Shown: positions 32,779 to 41,498 of the stretch, in pieces
Numbering within the stretch: the stretch's first letter is position 1
How the letters are laid out: each line of letters starts with the position of its first letter
From: an uncultured Butyricicoccus sp.
GTDB taxonomy: Bacteria; Bacillota; Clostridia; Oscillospirales; Butyricicoccaceae
Assembly: GCA_904420185.1 (NCBI GenBank)
Contig: CAJFUJ010000043.1
Span: 1 to 44,486 of the forward strand
Length of the DNA stretch: 44,486 nt
Reading direction: 5' to 3'
Made by a program: the position numbers and the translations under genes
The notes under the pieces: model-generated
The model's database searches: none
What the model was told of the DNA's origin: nothing
Seen by the model: the letters and a program-made list of their open reading frames with translations, nothing else

Positions 32779-32826
32779 AATAGAAATGTACGGGGGTCGC
32801 CCCGGCCGGGAAGGAGGGCGTTTCAT

Positions 32827-33108
32827 TTGCGGTATGTGCTGTTTTATCTGCTTGCCGTCAATCTCATTGGTGCGGCATTGGTTGCGCTGGATAAATGGAA
32901 GGCCCGCCGGAACCGTTGGCGCGTGCCAGAAAAAACGCTATTTCTGTTCTGCTTTTTGGGCGGCTGTCCGGGCGTCTACGGCATGATGCGCCTTTGTAGG
33001 CACAAGACCCTGCATAAGCGGTTTATGTGGGGTATTCCCGCCATTTTTCTGTTGCAGCTCGTCTTGCTGGCAGCTGCGTTCTATCTAAAATTCCGCGAAG
33101 GGTTGTAA
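32827..33108 (+). CDS. DUF1294 small membrane protein
   Basis: A 93-residue protein with about three membrane segments and the DUF1294 core DKWKARRNRWRVPEKTL, LFCFLGGCPGVYGMM and RLCRHKTLHKRFMWGIP. The function is unknown; the family is widespread, sometimes fused to cold-shock domains. TTG 32827 is taken as start because AAGGAGGG lies about eight bases upstream and the first helix (YVLFYLLAVNLIGAALVA) follows at once. Four bases separate it from the cation transporter gene, implying co-transcription. Confidence 0.8.
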   Translation: MRYVLFYLLAVNLIGAALVALDKWKARRNRWRVPEKTLFLFCFLGGCPGVYGMMRLCRHKTLHKRFMWGIPAIFLLQLVLLAAAFYLKFREGL

Positions 33109-33112
33109 CTTC

Positions 33113-34279
33113 ATGACGCAATTTATCATTCGGCATTTTATCCCGGATGCAGACAATGTGCGCGACTCCCAGGTGCGCGAGCGCTATGGTGTGGTGTCCG
33201 GCATTGTGGGTATCCTGTGCAATGTATTTTTGTTTGCCGTCAAGCTGGCCATCGGGCTGATCAGCGGCTCGGTGTCCATTGCGGCCGACGCGGTCAACAA
33301 TCTGTCCGACGGCCTGTCCTCGCTGATTTCGGTGGTCGGCTTTAAGCTGGCCGGCAAGGCGCCGGACAGCAAGCACCCGTTCGGCTACGGCCGCACCGAG
33401 TATTTGGCCGGCCTTGCGGTCGCGTTTGTCATCTGCATGGTGGGCGTGGAGTTCGCCAAGACCTCGATTGACCACATCCTACACCCGGCCGAGGTGTTCT
33501 TCTCTCCCATCCTGATGGTCATCTTGGCGCTTTCCATGCTGGTAAAGCTGTGGATGGGCGCGTTTAACCGCGATTTGGGCAACCGTATCGACTCCACCGT
33601 GTTGCGCGCCGCCATGCAGGATTCCATCAACGACGTGATCACCACATCGGTGGTCATCGTAGGCATGATCGCTTCGCAATTCACCACCATCCCGGTGGAC
33701 GGCTACATCGGCTTGGTTGTCGCAGCCTTTATCCTGTGGTCGGGCATTGGCATTGCGCGCGATACCCTCAGTCCGCTCATCGGCCAAGCGGCCGACCCAG
33801 ATATCGCCCAGAGCATCGAAAAGATTGTCCTGTCGTTTGACAGCATCATCGGCGTGCACGATCTGATCATCCACAACTACGGCGCCGGCAAATCGCTGGC
33901 CTCGCTACATGTCGAGGTTCCCGATTCGGCCAACTTTGTGGCCGTCCACGAGATCGTCGATGAGGCCGAAAAGGCGGTGTGGAAACAGACTGGCGTATTC
34001 CTGGTCATCCACATGGACCCCATTTCGGTCAACGACGAGCATGTCCGGCAGCTGCGGGACATGACCTATGCGGCCATCACCAAAATCGACACCCGCCTGT
34101 CCATGCACGACTTCCGCGTAGTGGACGGCGACCGGCAGATCAATCTGATCTTCGATGTGGTGGCCCCATTTGAATACCAGGGCGAAAAACAGGAACAACT
34201 CTTAAAAGATATTCGGCGAGCACTGCGTGCGCGCGACCGCCGCTTTAACGCGGTGATCACCCTGGATCACCAGATGTAA
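33113..34279 (+). CDS. Cation diffusion facilitator (CDF) transporter
   Basis: A 388-residue divalent-metal/proton antiporter. About six helices, with metal-site residues in helix 2 (SIAADAVNNLSDGLSS) and helix 5 (AAMQDSINDVITTSVV), then a C-terminal cytoplasmic domain (HDLIIHNYGAGKSLASLHVE). Family members export Zn2+, Mn2+, Fe2+ or Co2+. The helix-2 site D-x-x-x-N instead of D-x-x-x-D is seen in Mn/Fe-type CDFs, but specificity is not settled. The C-terminus is about 90 residues longer than minimal members. GAAGGG precedes ATG 33113; second gene of a putative four-gene cluster. Confidence 0.9.
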   Translation: MTQFIIRHFIPDADNVRDSQVRERYGVVSGIVGILCNVFLFAVKLAIGLISGSVSIAADAVNNLSDGLSSLISVVGFKLAGKAPDSKHPFGYGRTEYLAGLAVAFVICMVGVEFAKTSIDHILHPAEVFFSPILMVILALSMLVKLWMGAFNRDLGNRIDSTVLRAAMQDSINDVITTSVVIVGMIASQFTTIPVDGYIGLVVAAFILWSGIGIARDTLSPLIGQAADPDIAQSIEKIVLSFDSIIGVHDLIIHNYGAGKSLASLHVEVPDSANFVAVHEIVDEAEKAVWKQTGVFLVIHMDPISVNDEHVRQLRDMTYAAITKIDTRLSMHDFRVVDGDRQINLIFDVVAPFEYQGEKQEQLLKDIRRALRARDRRFNAVITLDHQM

Positions 34280-34310
34280 ATCAAAGGGGAACGCCAAAAA
34301 GGAGGACACT

Positions 34311-35594
34311 ATGCTACTCATCTATACCGCGCATATCATGGACCCCTACACCGGTCTGGACGGACTGCGCGATATTCTCATCGACGACAACGGCGTCATC
34401 GTCCAGGTGGAAAAGCACATCGATTGGGCTTCCGCCGGACCGGATGTCAAGTTGCTCGACGCCAAGAGCATGACCGTCACGCCGGGCTTTGTGGATACCC
34501 ATGTCCACTTCCGCGACCCTGGCCAGACCGAAAAAGAGGATTTGCAAACCGGTATGCGCGCGGCGGCCGCGGGTGGCTATACCACAGTCGTGTGCATGGC
34601 CAACACCCATCCTGTGTGCGACAATCTGCAAACGCTGTCCTATATACAGGACACGGTCGCCAAGGACCCGCTTGTCAATGTGTTGCAGGCGTGTGCAGTG
34701 ACCCAGGAGCTTGCCGGCCGGAAACTGACCGATTTTGCCGCGCTCAAGGCAGCTGGCGCGCCCAGCTTTACCGATGACGGCGCACCGCTGGGTGATGCGG
34801 CCCTGGTCATGCAGGCCATGGAGACCGCTGTGCAGAACGATGTGCTGCTTTCCTTCCACGAGGAGGCACCCGAATTTGTGCTTTCGCCGGGCGTCAACTT
34901 CGGTTCAGCGGCCGCACAAAAATTTGGGGTGCCGGGCGCCAAGCCCATCGCTGAAGAGGTCATGATTGCGCGCGATATTGCGTTGGCACTGCGCTCGGGC
35001 GCGCGGGTGGTCTTTCAGCACGTCTCTAGCGCGCTGTCGGTATCGCTCATCCGGGCGGGCAAGCAGCTGGGCGCCAAAATCTATGCCGAGGTGACCCCTC
35101 ACCATCTGGCCCTCACCGAGGACGCTGTGTTGGAACATGGCGCGCTGGCGCGCATGAACCCGCCACTGCGCACCGAGGCCGACCGCCAAGCGTTGATCGC
35201 CGGGCTAAAGGATGGCGCCATCGATATGATCGCCACCGACCATGCCCCCCACACGGCCGCCGAAAAGAGCAAGCCGTTTGCTGACGCGCCTTCGGGCATC
35301 ATTGGGCTGGAGACCGCGTTTTCGGTCTGCAACACCGTACTGGTCAAGGCCGGGCGTATGACACGTATGCAGCTGCTCGCCCGTATGAGCAAAAACCCGG
35401 CGGAGATCTACGGTTTGCGGAATAAATCCATCGAGCCCGGTCACAAGGCTGAACTGGCCATTCTGGATTGGGATGCGGACAAGGTCTACACCACCTATCA
35501 GTCCAAATCATCCAATACCCCCTTTACTGGCAAGCCGTTGCGCGGTATGGTACACAGTATCGTCATGGGTCAGCGCGAAATTCGCTTCCGCTAA
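34311..35594 (+). CDS. pyrC: Dihydroorotase
   Basis: A 427-residue class I dihydroorotase, the third step of pyrimidine synthesis (carbamoyl-aspartate to dihydroorotate). Metal ligands appear in PGFVDTHVHFRDPGQTEKED (His64, His66), FTDDGAPLGD (Asp153 in place of a carboxylated Lys, as in Bacillus/Aquifex enzymes), FQHVSSALSV and ATDHAPHTAAEK. Substrate-binding residues MANTHPVCDN are present. AAAAAGGAGG precedes ATG 34311. No other pyr genes are adjacent and no PyrR attenuator is visible, so it is apparently expressed with its unrelated neighbours. Confidence 0.95.
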   Translation: MLLIYTAHIMDPYTGLDGLRDILIDDNGVIVQVEKHIDWASAGPDVKLLDAKSMTVTPGFVDTHVHFRDPGQTEKEDLQTGMRAAAAGGYTTVVCMANTHPVCDNLQTLSYIQDTVAKDPLVNVLQACAVTQELAGRKLTDFAALKAAGAPSFTDDGAPLGDAALVMQAMETAVQNDVLLSFHEEAPEFVLSPGVNFGSAAAQKFGVPGAKPIAEEVMIARDIALALRSGARVVFQHVSSALSVSLIRAGKQLGAKIYAEVTPHHLALTEDAVLEHGALARMNPPLRTEADRQALIAGLKDGAIDMIATDHAPHTAAEKSKPFADAPSGIIGLETAFSVCNTVLVKAGRMTRMQLLARMSKNPAEIYGLRNKSIEPGHKAELAILDWDADKVYTTYQSKSSNTPFTGKPLRGMVHSIVMGQREIRFR

Positions 35595-35622
35595 ACAAAG
35601 AAAGGAGTACGGTGCAAAAATA

Positions 35623-36336
35623 ATGGAAGATACCACAAGAGAAACTCCCCAGGCGGCACAGCCGTCCACCCCTCCGGCCGCAGGCGCGCAACAGGCGCGC
35701 CGGGCAGCCCCACCGCCCCGCAAAAGAAAAAAGAGCAAACGCACCCGCGTTTTACAGCGCCGGCTGATCGTGTTAGCCATCGCGTTGGCCATTTTCCTTT
35801 TGATTTTTTCACTTGGTTCGCTTTGGGGCGGCAGCCGCGGCACCAAACTAACCCAGGAAAATGTGACCGCGCAGCTCACCGCTTCGCTCAGCGCCCTGTC
35901 TGCGACCTCCTACCACTATACCGATGTCGAGCGGTTTGAAGGCATGGAGGACTTTTACGGCTGGGATGCGTCCGATTATTCTTCGGGCTTTTCGCTGTCC
36001 TATTCGGGTGTCGTCACAGCCGCTGTAGACCCCGCGGATGTCACGGTGGAAATCAGCGGTAAGACCGTCACCGTCACCTTACCCGAAGCCACCGTCACGG
36101 CCAACGAAATCACCCAGACCAGCCTTGCGGTGTATAACAGCAACCAAGGCGGATTTGTCCCGATTGAAGTCACCGACTTTGACGGTTTTACGACCAACCA
36201 GCAGCCAGTTGCGTTGGCAAACGCCACTGCTGAAGGCTTGTTAGCTGATACCTCAGAAAAGGCACAAAATGCTGTACAGACCCTGCTGACCGCCATGGCT
36301 GGCAGTGCGGACAAATACGACATCACCGTGCGGTAA
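35623..36336 (+). CDS. DUF4230 membrane-anchored protein
   Basis: A 237-residue protein. The cytoplasmic N-terminus is Pro/Ala-rich and then strongly basic (PPPRKRKKSKRTRVLQRR). One membrane helix (LIVLAIALAIFLLIFSLGSL) precedes an extracytoplasmic domain with the DUF4230 pattern: TQENVTAQLTASLSALSATS, YHYTDVERFEG, LSYSGVVTAAVDPADVTVEI and KTVTVTLPEATVTANEI. Function unknown. The Shine-Dalgarno GGAG is about 15 bases from ATG 35623, unusually far; a GTG between them is out of frame. Last gene of the cluster, followed by a terminator. Confidence 0.7.
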   Translation: MEDTTRETPQAAQPSTPPAAGAQQARRAAPPPRKRKKSKRTRVLQRRLIVLAIALAIFLLIFSLGSLWGGSRGTKLTQENVTAQLTASLSALSATSYHYTDVERFEGMEDFYGWDASDYSSGFSLSYSGVVTAAVDPADVTVEISGKTVTVTLPEATVTANEITQTSLAVYNSNQGGFVPIEVTDFDGFTTNQQPVALANATAEGLLADTSEKAQNAVQTLLTAMAGSADKYDITVR

Positions 36337-36342
36337 GGCGCA

Positions 36343-36394
36343 CAAAAAACCGGCCCCCAGGCGGCTTACTTGCCCCTTGGACGGCCGGTTTTTC
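36343..36394 (+). terminator. Terminator of the DUF4230 gene
   Basis: AAAAAACCGGCC and GGCCGGTTTTTC close a 26-base loop. Confidence 0.75.
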
Positions 36395-36404
36395 GATTCG
36401 ACGC

Positions 36405-36449
36405 GAAAAACAAGGCCGGCCCGAGCTCCCCGCCTCGGACCGGCCTTTT
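36405..36449 (-). terminator. Terminator of the 3D-domain gene
   Basis: Minus strand AAGGCCGG with CCGAG/CTCGG inside and CCGGCCTT, then GTTTTTCG. Confidence 0.75.
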
Positions 36450-36454
36450 GGTTG

Positions 36455-37150
36455 TCAACTCATTCGATATACATCGGCGTATGCCACGCCCAGCTCATAG
36501 CAGCGGTCGTGGTCACTCAGGTAGATGTCGATCTTGTTGCCCTTGATCGCACCGCCCGTGTCCTCTGCGATGAAATCGCCGAAGCCCTCAATATACACCT
36601 TACTGCCCAGCGGGATCACGCTCGGATCGACCGCAATGGTGCGGCCTTCCACGCACTGTGTGCCCGTGGCGGTATTTGCGCCATAACCGCCGCTGCACGA
36701 CGAGCAAGCACAGTAGAAGGTCAGCTTAAAATTGCCCATCGCCTGGCCATTGGCCGTGATGGTTTCGGTCACACCATATGCAGACGAGCGGGTCACGGTA
36801 CGGCCGTAGGTGGGTACATATTGCAGTGCTGCCAAACGGGCTTGCTCTGCTTCTTTTCTAGCAGCCTCTTCGGCCGCCTTTTTGGCTGCCTCCTCAGCGG
36901 CCTTGCGGGCCGCTTCTTCGGCTGCCAAGTCCTCCTTGACTTTGGTCATCTCCTCGGTTGTACCGATCGAACCGATTGCGGTTTTGGCCGCTGTGGCCAG
37001 CATTCCAGTCAGCATGGTCTGTCCGGCTGCCGGCAGCTCGCTAAGCGTCTGCACGCTATTGTCCGCCGCAAAGGCCGAGCCCATGCTAATGGAAGCACAT
37101 AACACAGCCGCCGGGATACATTTGAGCAGGTTCTTTTTACGAAAATACAT
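36455..37150 (-). CDS. Secreted 3D-domain protein (YocH-like cell-wall enzyme)
   Basis: A 231-residue exported protein. The signal peptide ends near ASISMGSAFA-AD. An Ala/Glu/Lys helical repeat (EEAARKAAEEAAKKAAEEAA) forms a coiled coil around residues 75-105. The C-terminal 3D domain has FYCACSSCSGGYGANTATGT, GRTIAVDPSVIPLGSKVYIE and the three-aspartate motif EDTGGAIKGNKIDIYLSDH. Relatives (YocH, YuiC, resuscitation-factor-like) are muralytic or wall-remodelling proteins with a double-psi barrel. No LysM or SH3 wall-binding module is present. Start is ATG 37150 with AGGAG nine bases upstream; a GTG just before it is less likely. Its leader carries three repeats resembling WalR boxes. Confidence 0.85.
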   Translation of the reverse strand: MYFRKKNLLKCIPAAVLCASISMGSAFAADNSVQTLSELPAAGQTMLTGMLATAAKTAIGSIGTTEEMTKVKEDLAAEEAARKAAEEAAKKAAEEAARKEAEQARLAALQYVPTYGRTVTRSSAYGVTETITANGQAMGNFKLTFYCACSSCSGGYGANTATGTQCVEGRTIAVDPSVIPLGSKVYIEGFGDFIAEDTGGAIKGNKIDIYLSDHDRCYELGVAYADVYRMS

Positions 37151-37206
37151 CACAATGAACTCCTAAACTTTGTGGATTTCACCCACTAGGGGGTGAGCAC
37201 AAATCG

Positions 37207-37297
37207 CGTTACTGTTCTGTTTCTTATGTTACCGATTTGTTTTCGTATTGTTACCGTTCTGTAATCACATGATACGCATTGTTCCTAGGTTTGTCAA
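37207..37297 (-). promoter_or_regulatory. Promoter and triple WalR-box-like repeats of the 3D gene
   Basis: Minus strand TTGACA (37297-37292), 17 bp, TATCAT (37274-37269). Downstream, plus-strand 17-mers begin at 37207, 37227 and 37249. The third, TGTTAC-CGTTC-TGTAAT, matches the Bacillus WalR consensus TGTWAH-N5-TGTWAH fully; the other two are degenerate. Lying at and after the start point, they would suit repression. Confidence 0.6.
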
Positions 37298-37320
37298 ACG
37301 TTTTTTCAGATTTTTTTATT

Positions 37321-37373
37321 TTTTGAATCCTAATTGTAATTTTATATCTATTAATTACGATTAGGATTCAAAA
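37321..37373. repeat. AT-rich 21-bp inverted repeat with 11-base loop
   Basis: The left arm, 37321-37341, begins TTTTGAATCCTAAT; the right arm, 37353-37373, is its complement with one T-G wobble. There is no U tract in either transcription direction. Its very low GC content contrasts with the surroundings. Confidence 0.7.
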
Positions 37374-37536
37374 ATTCCGCCGATTCCCCGTTTTCCAAGG
37401 TACTCTCAATATACAGAATCCGTGCGGACGTTACAAAATGACATCTATTTTTTCATTTTATACGGAAGCCTTGCGCTTTCAAACCGGTTGCGCATAAAAT
37501 CTGCTGCCCATCGGTAAACTAAAGAAAAATCTACTC

Positions 37537-37565
37537 TGTACAAATTAAAAAAAATATGGTATGAT
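37537..37565 (+). promoter_or_regulatory. RNase J promoter
   Basis: TGTACA (37537-37542), 17 bp, TATGAT (37560-37565) with upstream TGG. It gives a leader of about 160 bases. Confidence 0.6.
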
Positions 37566-37571
37566 TTAATA

Positions 37572-37734
37572 TATTGCGTTTAATTGGCGCAACCGTTTTG
37601 CTCCACTTGCCGGTTGCACATGCATTGCTTTGTACGGATGTTTTGGAAGGCCCGCCAAATGCCTCCCTGTAAATACTGGAAACCTGCTTTTCCGGAGAAA
37701 AACTGTGTTGTAAAAGGAAAGTGATATCTGTATT
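37572..37734 (+). promoter_or_regulatory. Long structured 5' leader of the RNase J gene
   Basis: The leader contains GCAACCG/CGGTTGC closing a 15-base loop and further short hairpins before the weak ribosome binding site AAAGGAAAG. No known riboswitch is recognised; ribonucleases often autoregulate through such leaders. Confidence 0.4.
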
Positions 37735-39393
37735 ATGAAAGAAAAACTGAAGATTATTCCCTTGGGCGGTCTGGATGAGATCGGCAAAAACATGACCGTA
37801 ATCGAGTACGGAAACGACATGGTTGTCGTCGATTGCGGTCTGGCTTTTCCGGATGACGATATGCTGGGCATTGACCTGGTCATCCCGGACACCACCTACC
37901 TCAAGCGCAACCAGAAAAAGCTGCGCGGCTATCTCATCACCCATGCGCACGAGGACCACATTGGCGCGCTCCCCTATGTACTGCGCGAGCTCAACGCCCC
38001 GGTCTATGGCACGCGGTTGACCTGCGGTATCATTGAAACCAAGCTGGCCGAACACCGTATGCCGTCAAAGGTGCGTCTCAACCGCATTCAGGCGGGCGAT
38101 GTGATCCGACTGGGTGTTTTTTCGGTCGAATTCATCCACACCAACCACTCCATCGCCGATTCGGTCGCGTTGGCGATCCGCACCCCCTTGGGTACGGTGG
38201 TCCACACAGGCGACTTCAAGGTTGACCTCACCCCGGCTTCGGGTGAGATGATCGATCTTGCACGCTTCGGTGAGCTGGGCAAAGAGGGCGTACTCGCATT
38301 GATGAGCGATTCGACCAACGTTGAACGGCCGGGTTATACCCCCTCCGAGCAGACAGTCGGCGCCAGCCTGGAGAAGTTCTTCAAAAACTGCCGGGAACGC
38401 ATCATCATCGCCACCTTTGCATCCAACGTGTCCCGCTTACAGCAGATTTTGGACATCGCCGCCAAATACGGCCGCAAGGTTGCTGTATGCGGCCGTAGTA
38501 TGGAGAAGATCACTGGCGTTGCCGGCGAATTGGGCTACCTGTGCGACAAGGGTAAGGTGATGATCGACATCAGCGAAATGCGCCGCTACCCGCGCGATAA
38601 GCTGGTCATCGTCTCCACCGGCTCCCAAGGGGAAACCATGTCCGCCCTGTACCGTATGGCTTACAACAGCCATAAGCAAGTGGAGGTTGTACGGGGGGAT
38701 CGTATTTTGATCGCTGCATCGGCCATTCCTGGCAATGAGAAATCAATCAACAACATGGTCAACGAGCTATACAAAAAGGGCGCCGAGGTGATCTATGACC
38801 GCAACGCAGCCCTGCACGTCTCAGGCCATGCCTGCCAGGAGGAACAAAAGCTCATGCTGGCGCTGTGCCGGCCCAAGTTCTTCATCCCAGTGCACGGTGA
38901 ACACCGGATGCTGCGGCGTCACGCGCAGCTGGGTGAACAGATGGGTGTCCCCCGGAAGAACGTGATCATTGGTGAAAACGGCCGTCCCATCGAGATCGGG
39001 GAAAAATCGGCCCGGCTGGGCAATCCAGTGCCTTCCGGCCGGGTACTGGTGGATGGATTGGGCATTGGCGACGTCGGCTCGGCCGTACTACGCGACCGCA
39101 AGCACCTAGCCGAAGACGGTCTGCTCGTGGTCGTCATGACCATGGACGCCACTTCAGGTGTCGTGATCGCAGGGCCAGACATCGTCTCTCGTGGTTTTGT
39201 CTATGTCAAGGAAGCTGAAAGCTTGATGGAAGAGCTGCGCAATACCTGCCAAATTGCGCTGGACCGCTGTCTGGACGAAGGGGTGCGCGACTGGAATGGC
39301 ATCAAACTGGCCGTCAAAGGCGCGTTGAGTGATTATCTCTTCAAAAAGACCAAACGCAGCCCCATGATTTTGCCGATCATTATGGAAATTTAA
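37735..39393 (+). CDS. rnjA: Ribonuclease J
   Basis: A 552-residue metallo-beta-lactamase/beta-CASP nuclease with 5'-3' exonuclease and endonuclease activity, central to RNA decay and rRNA/tRNA maturation in Firmicutes. The zinc motif H-x-H-x-D-H is at 70-75 (LITHAHEDHIGALPY), with HTGDFKVDLTP, DSTNVERPGYTPSE and the beta-CASP motifs VIVSTGSQGE and ALHVSGHACQEEQKL, then FFIPVHGEHRML. The C-terminal dimerisation domain is complete (RGFVYVKEAESLMEELR). ATG 37735 has AAAGGAAAG about 13 bases upstream. Single gene with a perfect terminator. Confidence 0.95.
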   Translation: MKEKLKIIPLGGLDEIGKNMTVIEYGNDMVVVDCGLAFPDDDMLGIDLVIPDTTYLKRNQKKLRGYLITHAHEDHIGALPYVLRELNAPVYGTRLTCGIIETKLAEHRMPSKVRLNRIQAGDVIRLGVFSVEFIHTNHSIADSVALAIRTPLGTVVHTGDFKVDLTPASGEMIDLARFGELGKEGVLALMSDSTNVERPGYTPSEQTVGASLEKFFKNCRERIIIATFASNVSRLQQILDIAAKYGRKVAVCGRSMEKITGVAGELGYLCDKGKVMIDISEMRRYPRDKLVIVSTGSQGETMSALYRMAYNSHKQVEVVRGDRILIAASAIPGNEKSINNMVNELYKKGAEVIYDRNAALHVSGHACQEEQKLMLALCRPKFFIPVHGEHRMLRRHAQLGEQMGVPRKNVIIGENGRPIEIGEKSARLGNPVPSGRVLVDGLGIGDVGSAVLRDRKHLAEDGLLVVVMTMDATSGVVIAGPDIVSRGFVYVKEAESLMEELRNTCQIALDRCLDEGVRDWNGIKLAVKGALSDYLFKKTKRSPMILPIIMEI

Positions 39394-39441
39394 AAAATAA
39401 AAGGTTCTGAAATTTGAGATTTCAGAACCTTTTATTTTTTA
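39394..39441. terminator. Bidirectional terminator between RNase J and the histidine kinase
   Basis: AAAAGGTTCTGAAAT and ATTTCAGAACCTTTT with loop TTGAG and flanking A/T runs; a stem of about 20 bp. Confidence 0.95.
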
Positions 39442-40662
39442 AAACCGCACGTGAAAAATGGTCCCTTGCTCCCGGCCGCTCTCAGCCGATATACGGCCGC
39501 CATGGGTTTCTGCGATGCGTTGGGCAATGGATAGCCCCAGGCCGTAGCCGCCCGATTCGCTTGCACGCGCCTCATCCACCCGGTAAAAGCGGTCAAAAAT
39601 ATGTGGGAGATCTTTCTTTGGGATCGGGTCACCGGAGTTTGCAACCGAAAGCACAATCCGCCCCTCCTGCCGCAGCAGTGATACCCCAATCCATCCACCT
39701 TGTCCGGCATATTTGACCGCGTTGTCGAGCAGAATGGCCAGCAGCTGTCGAAGCTGGCTGTCCACGCCCTGCAAGTACAGATCTGGCTGGATATCGGTCC
39801 GCAGGCGCAGGCCGTGCTCGAATGCCACGGCTTCAAAAGAGAGCAGGCTGCTTAAGCACAAGTCACTGAAATTGATTCGCTCGGTTTCCACCGGCGCCGG
39901 ACCGGCATCGCTCTGGGCTAGAAAAAGCAGATCCTCCAGTAGACCTTTCATTCGCTCAGCCTCCTCGCGGGAATTGTCCACCCATTGCCGCTGGGTACGG
40001 ATCGGGTCATCCGGGTGGTCGAGCAACACGCCAAGGTTGGCCAAAATGACGGTCAAGGGGGTTTTCAGCTCGTGGCTGGCATCGGCGACAAACCTCCGTT
40101 GCTGCGCCCACACCTGTTCAACCGGCTGAAAGGCCTTGCGAAACAGCAACAAGCTGATGAGAAAGAAGGCAACGAGCAACAGGATTCCCATGCCGCACAA
40201 GATGAGAATCAGGTTGCGCATAGCCTCGGACTCATGGCTGGTGTCGGCAAAGGCAATTTTCCAGCCATCCGGGAGCTGTTTGCAGAGATACCGCAGCGAC
40301 AACTCGGGCAAAAGCCCCTGGTCGTTTTGCTCTTCTGCGACCAGTTGGACGGCCTGTGCGACTACCGCATCGCTGACCGAAACCTCGTCGCGGCCGAAAA
40401 TTTTGACGACCTGTCCCGTTCGATCAAGCAACGTCGTAAAGGTCGGCACTTGACGACTGATCTGCTGATTTTCCGCACCGATCTGGGTCTTGGGCCACTG
40501 GGCGCTGCTGCTATGTAGAATGGCTTGGCTAAGCGCCTGCTGGGTTTCGGCCTTGAGAACGTTGTTGTATGCAAGCGATACCGCGCTCAAAGCGGCGATG
40601 AGTACAAGAAATACAAGCACCATATTTACCAGCACGAATTTGTGCCACAGTTTGGATATCAT
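39439..40662 (-). CDS. Sensor histidine kinase
   Basis: A 407-residue membrane kinase. Two membrane helices (residues ~9-32 and ~150-174) enclose an extracytoplasmic sensor of about 115 residues. Then come the H box RRFVADASHELKTPLTVI (His197), N box LLAILLDNAVKYA, the G1-type SVANSGDPIPKKDLPHIF and G2 SGGYGLGLSIAQRIAETHGG. No clear HAMP domain; the second helix runs almost straight into the dimerisation helix. The ATG overlaps the response regulator stop (ATGA), so the pair is translationally coupled. The stimulus is unknown. Confidence 0.93.
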   Translation of the reverse strand: MISKLWHKFVLVNMVLVFLVLIAALSAVSLAYNNVLKAETQQALSQAILHSSSAQWPKTQIGAENQQISRQVPTFTTLLDRTGQVVKIFGRDEVSVSDAVVAQAVQLVAEEQNDQGLLPELSLRYLCKQLPDGWKIAFADTSHESEAMRNLILILCGMGILLLVAFFLISLLLFRKAFQPVEQVWAQQRRFVADASHELKTPLTVILANLGVLLDHPDDPIRTQRQWVDNSREEAERMKGLLEDLLFLAQSDAGPAPVETERINFSDLCLSSLLSFEAVAFEHGLRLRTDIQPDLYLQGVDSQLRQLLAILLDNAVKYAGQGGWIGVSLLRQEGRIVLSVANSGDPIPKKDLPHIFDRFYRVDEARASESGGYGLGLSIAQRIAETHGGRISAESGREQGTIFHVRF

Positions 40663-41336
40663 ACCTCGCCGCCCTCCAGCCGGTAACCGACCTTGCGCAG
40701 CGTGACGATATGTACACATGAATCTAGGTACAGCAGCTTTTTGCGCAAAAAAGAGATATATGCTTCCACATTGTTGGCCTCTGCGTTGGACTCATAGCCC
40801 CACACCTTGGTAATCAGCGTCTCTTTGGGGACAATGATGCGTGAATTGGCCATCAGCAAGTGCAATACGTCGAACTCCTTACGGTTGAGCCGCACAGTCC
40901 GGCCGCCGCGCCGCAAATCGTGGGTGCTCAGGTCCAGCTTGAGGTCGCCATATTCCATGGTCTCCAGCACCACTTCTCCTTGACGTCGAGACAGCGCACG
41001 CACGCGCGCCAACAATTCTTCGGTTGCAAAGGGCTTGGTCAGATAATCGTCGGCGCCACAGTCCAAGCCTTCAACCCGGTCGGCAACCGCGCTGCGCGCA
41101 GTCAACATAAGGATGGGGGTGGTGTTTTTCTCCCGGCGCAGTGTGCGCGCAACCTCCAAGCCGCTCATACCAGGCAACATGACGTCTAAAATCACCATAT
41201 CATATTGTCCTGAGCGCGCATATTCCAAACCGTCTGCCCCGGTATAAACAGCTTCTGCTGCATACCGCTGCTCCTGCATAATTTTCACCAGTACCTCAGC
41301 CAAACGGCGCTCATCCTCGATAATCAATACATTCAT
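40659..41336 (-). CDS. OmpR/PhoB-family response regulator
   Basis: A 225-residue regulator. Receiver domain: acidic pair IIEDERR at 5-11, phosphoacceptor Asp51 in MVILDVMLPGMSG, Lys101 in YLTKPFATEEL. The C-terminal winged helix is of OmpR type (RTVRLNRKEFDVLHLLM; VEAYISFLRKKLLYLD; IVTLRKVGYRLEGGE). ATG 41336 is preceded by AGGTGAT; the GTG three codons upstream overlaps it. First gene of a two-gene operon with the kinase; a TGC-extended TATAAT lies at 41365-41357. Confidence 0.95.
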   Translation of the reverse strand: MNVLIIEDERRLAEVLVKIMQEQRYAAEAVYTGADGLEYARSGQYDMVILDVMLPGMSGLEVARTLRREKNTTPILMLTARSAVADRVEGLDCGADDYLTKPFATEELLARVRALSRRQGEVVLETMEYGDLKLDLSTHDLRRGGRTVRLNRKEFDVLHLLMANSRIIVPKETLITKVWGYESNAEANNVEAYISFLRKKLLYLDSCVHIVTLRKVGYRLEGGEV

Positions 41337-41356
41337 TTCTATCACCTGCCCGTTTT

Positions 41357-41365
41357 ATTATAGCA
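41357..41365 (-). promoter_or_regulatory. Extended -10 of the two-component operon
   Basis: Minus strand TGCTATAAT, 20 bases before the start codon; no convincing -35. Confidence 0.5.
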
Positions 41366-41498
41366 TGAACTTTTATTTTTTCCGCCCCTGCCGGCGAATT
41401 TTTCAAAAATACGACGAAATGGTTGGGGACTTTCCGGGCTTGTATACGGGAACCATGCCGTTTTTGGCAACACGTCCGCAAAAACCCATCCGCCTGGT

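Noticed and set aside
34280-34310. PyrR attenuator before pyrC
   Set aside because: The gap is 31 bases and contains only the ribosome binding site.
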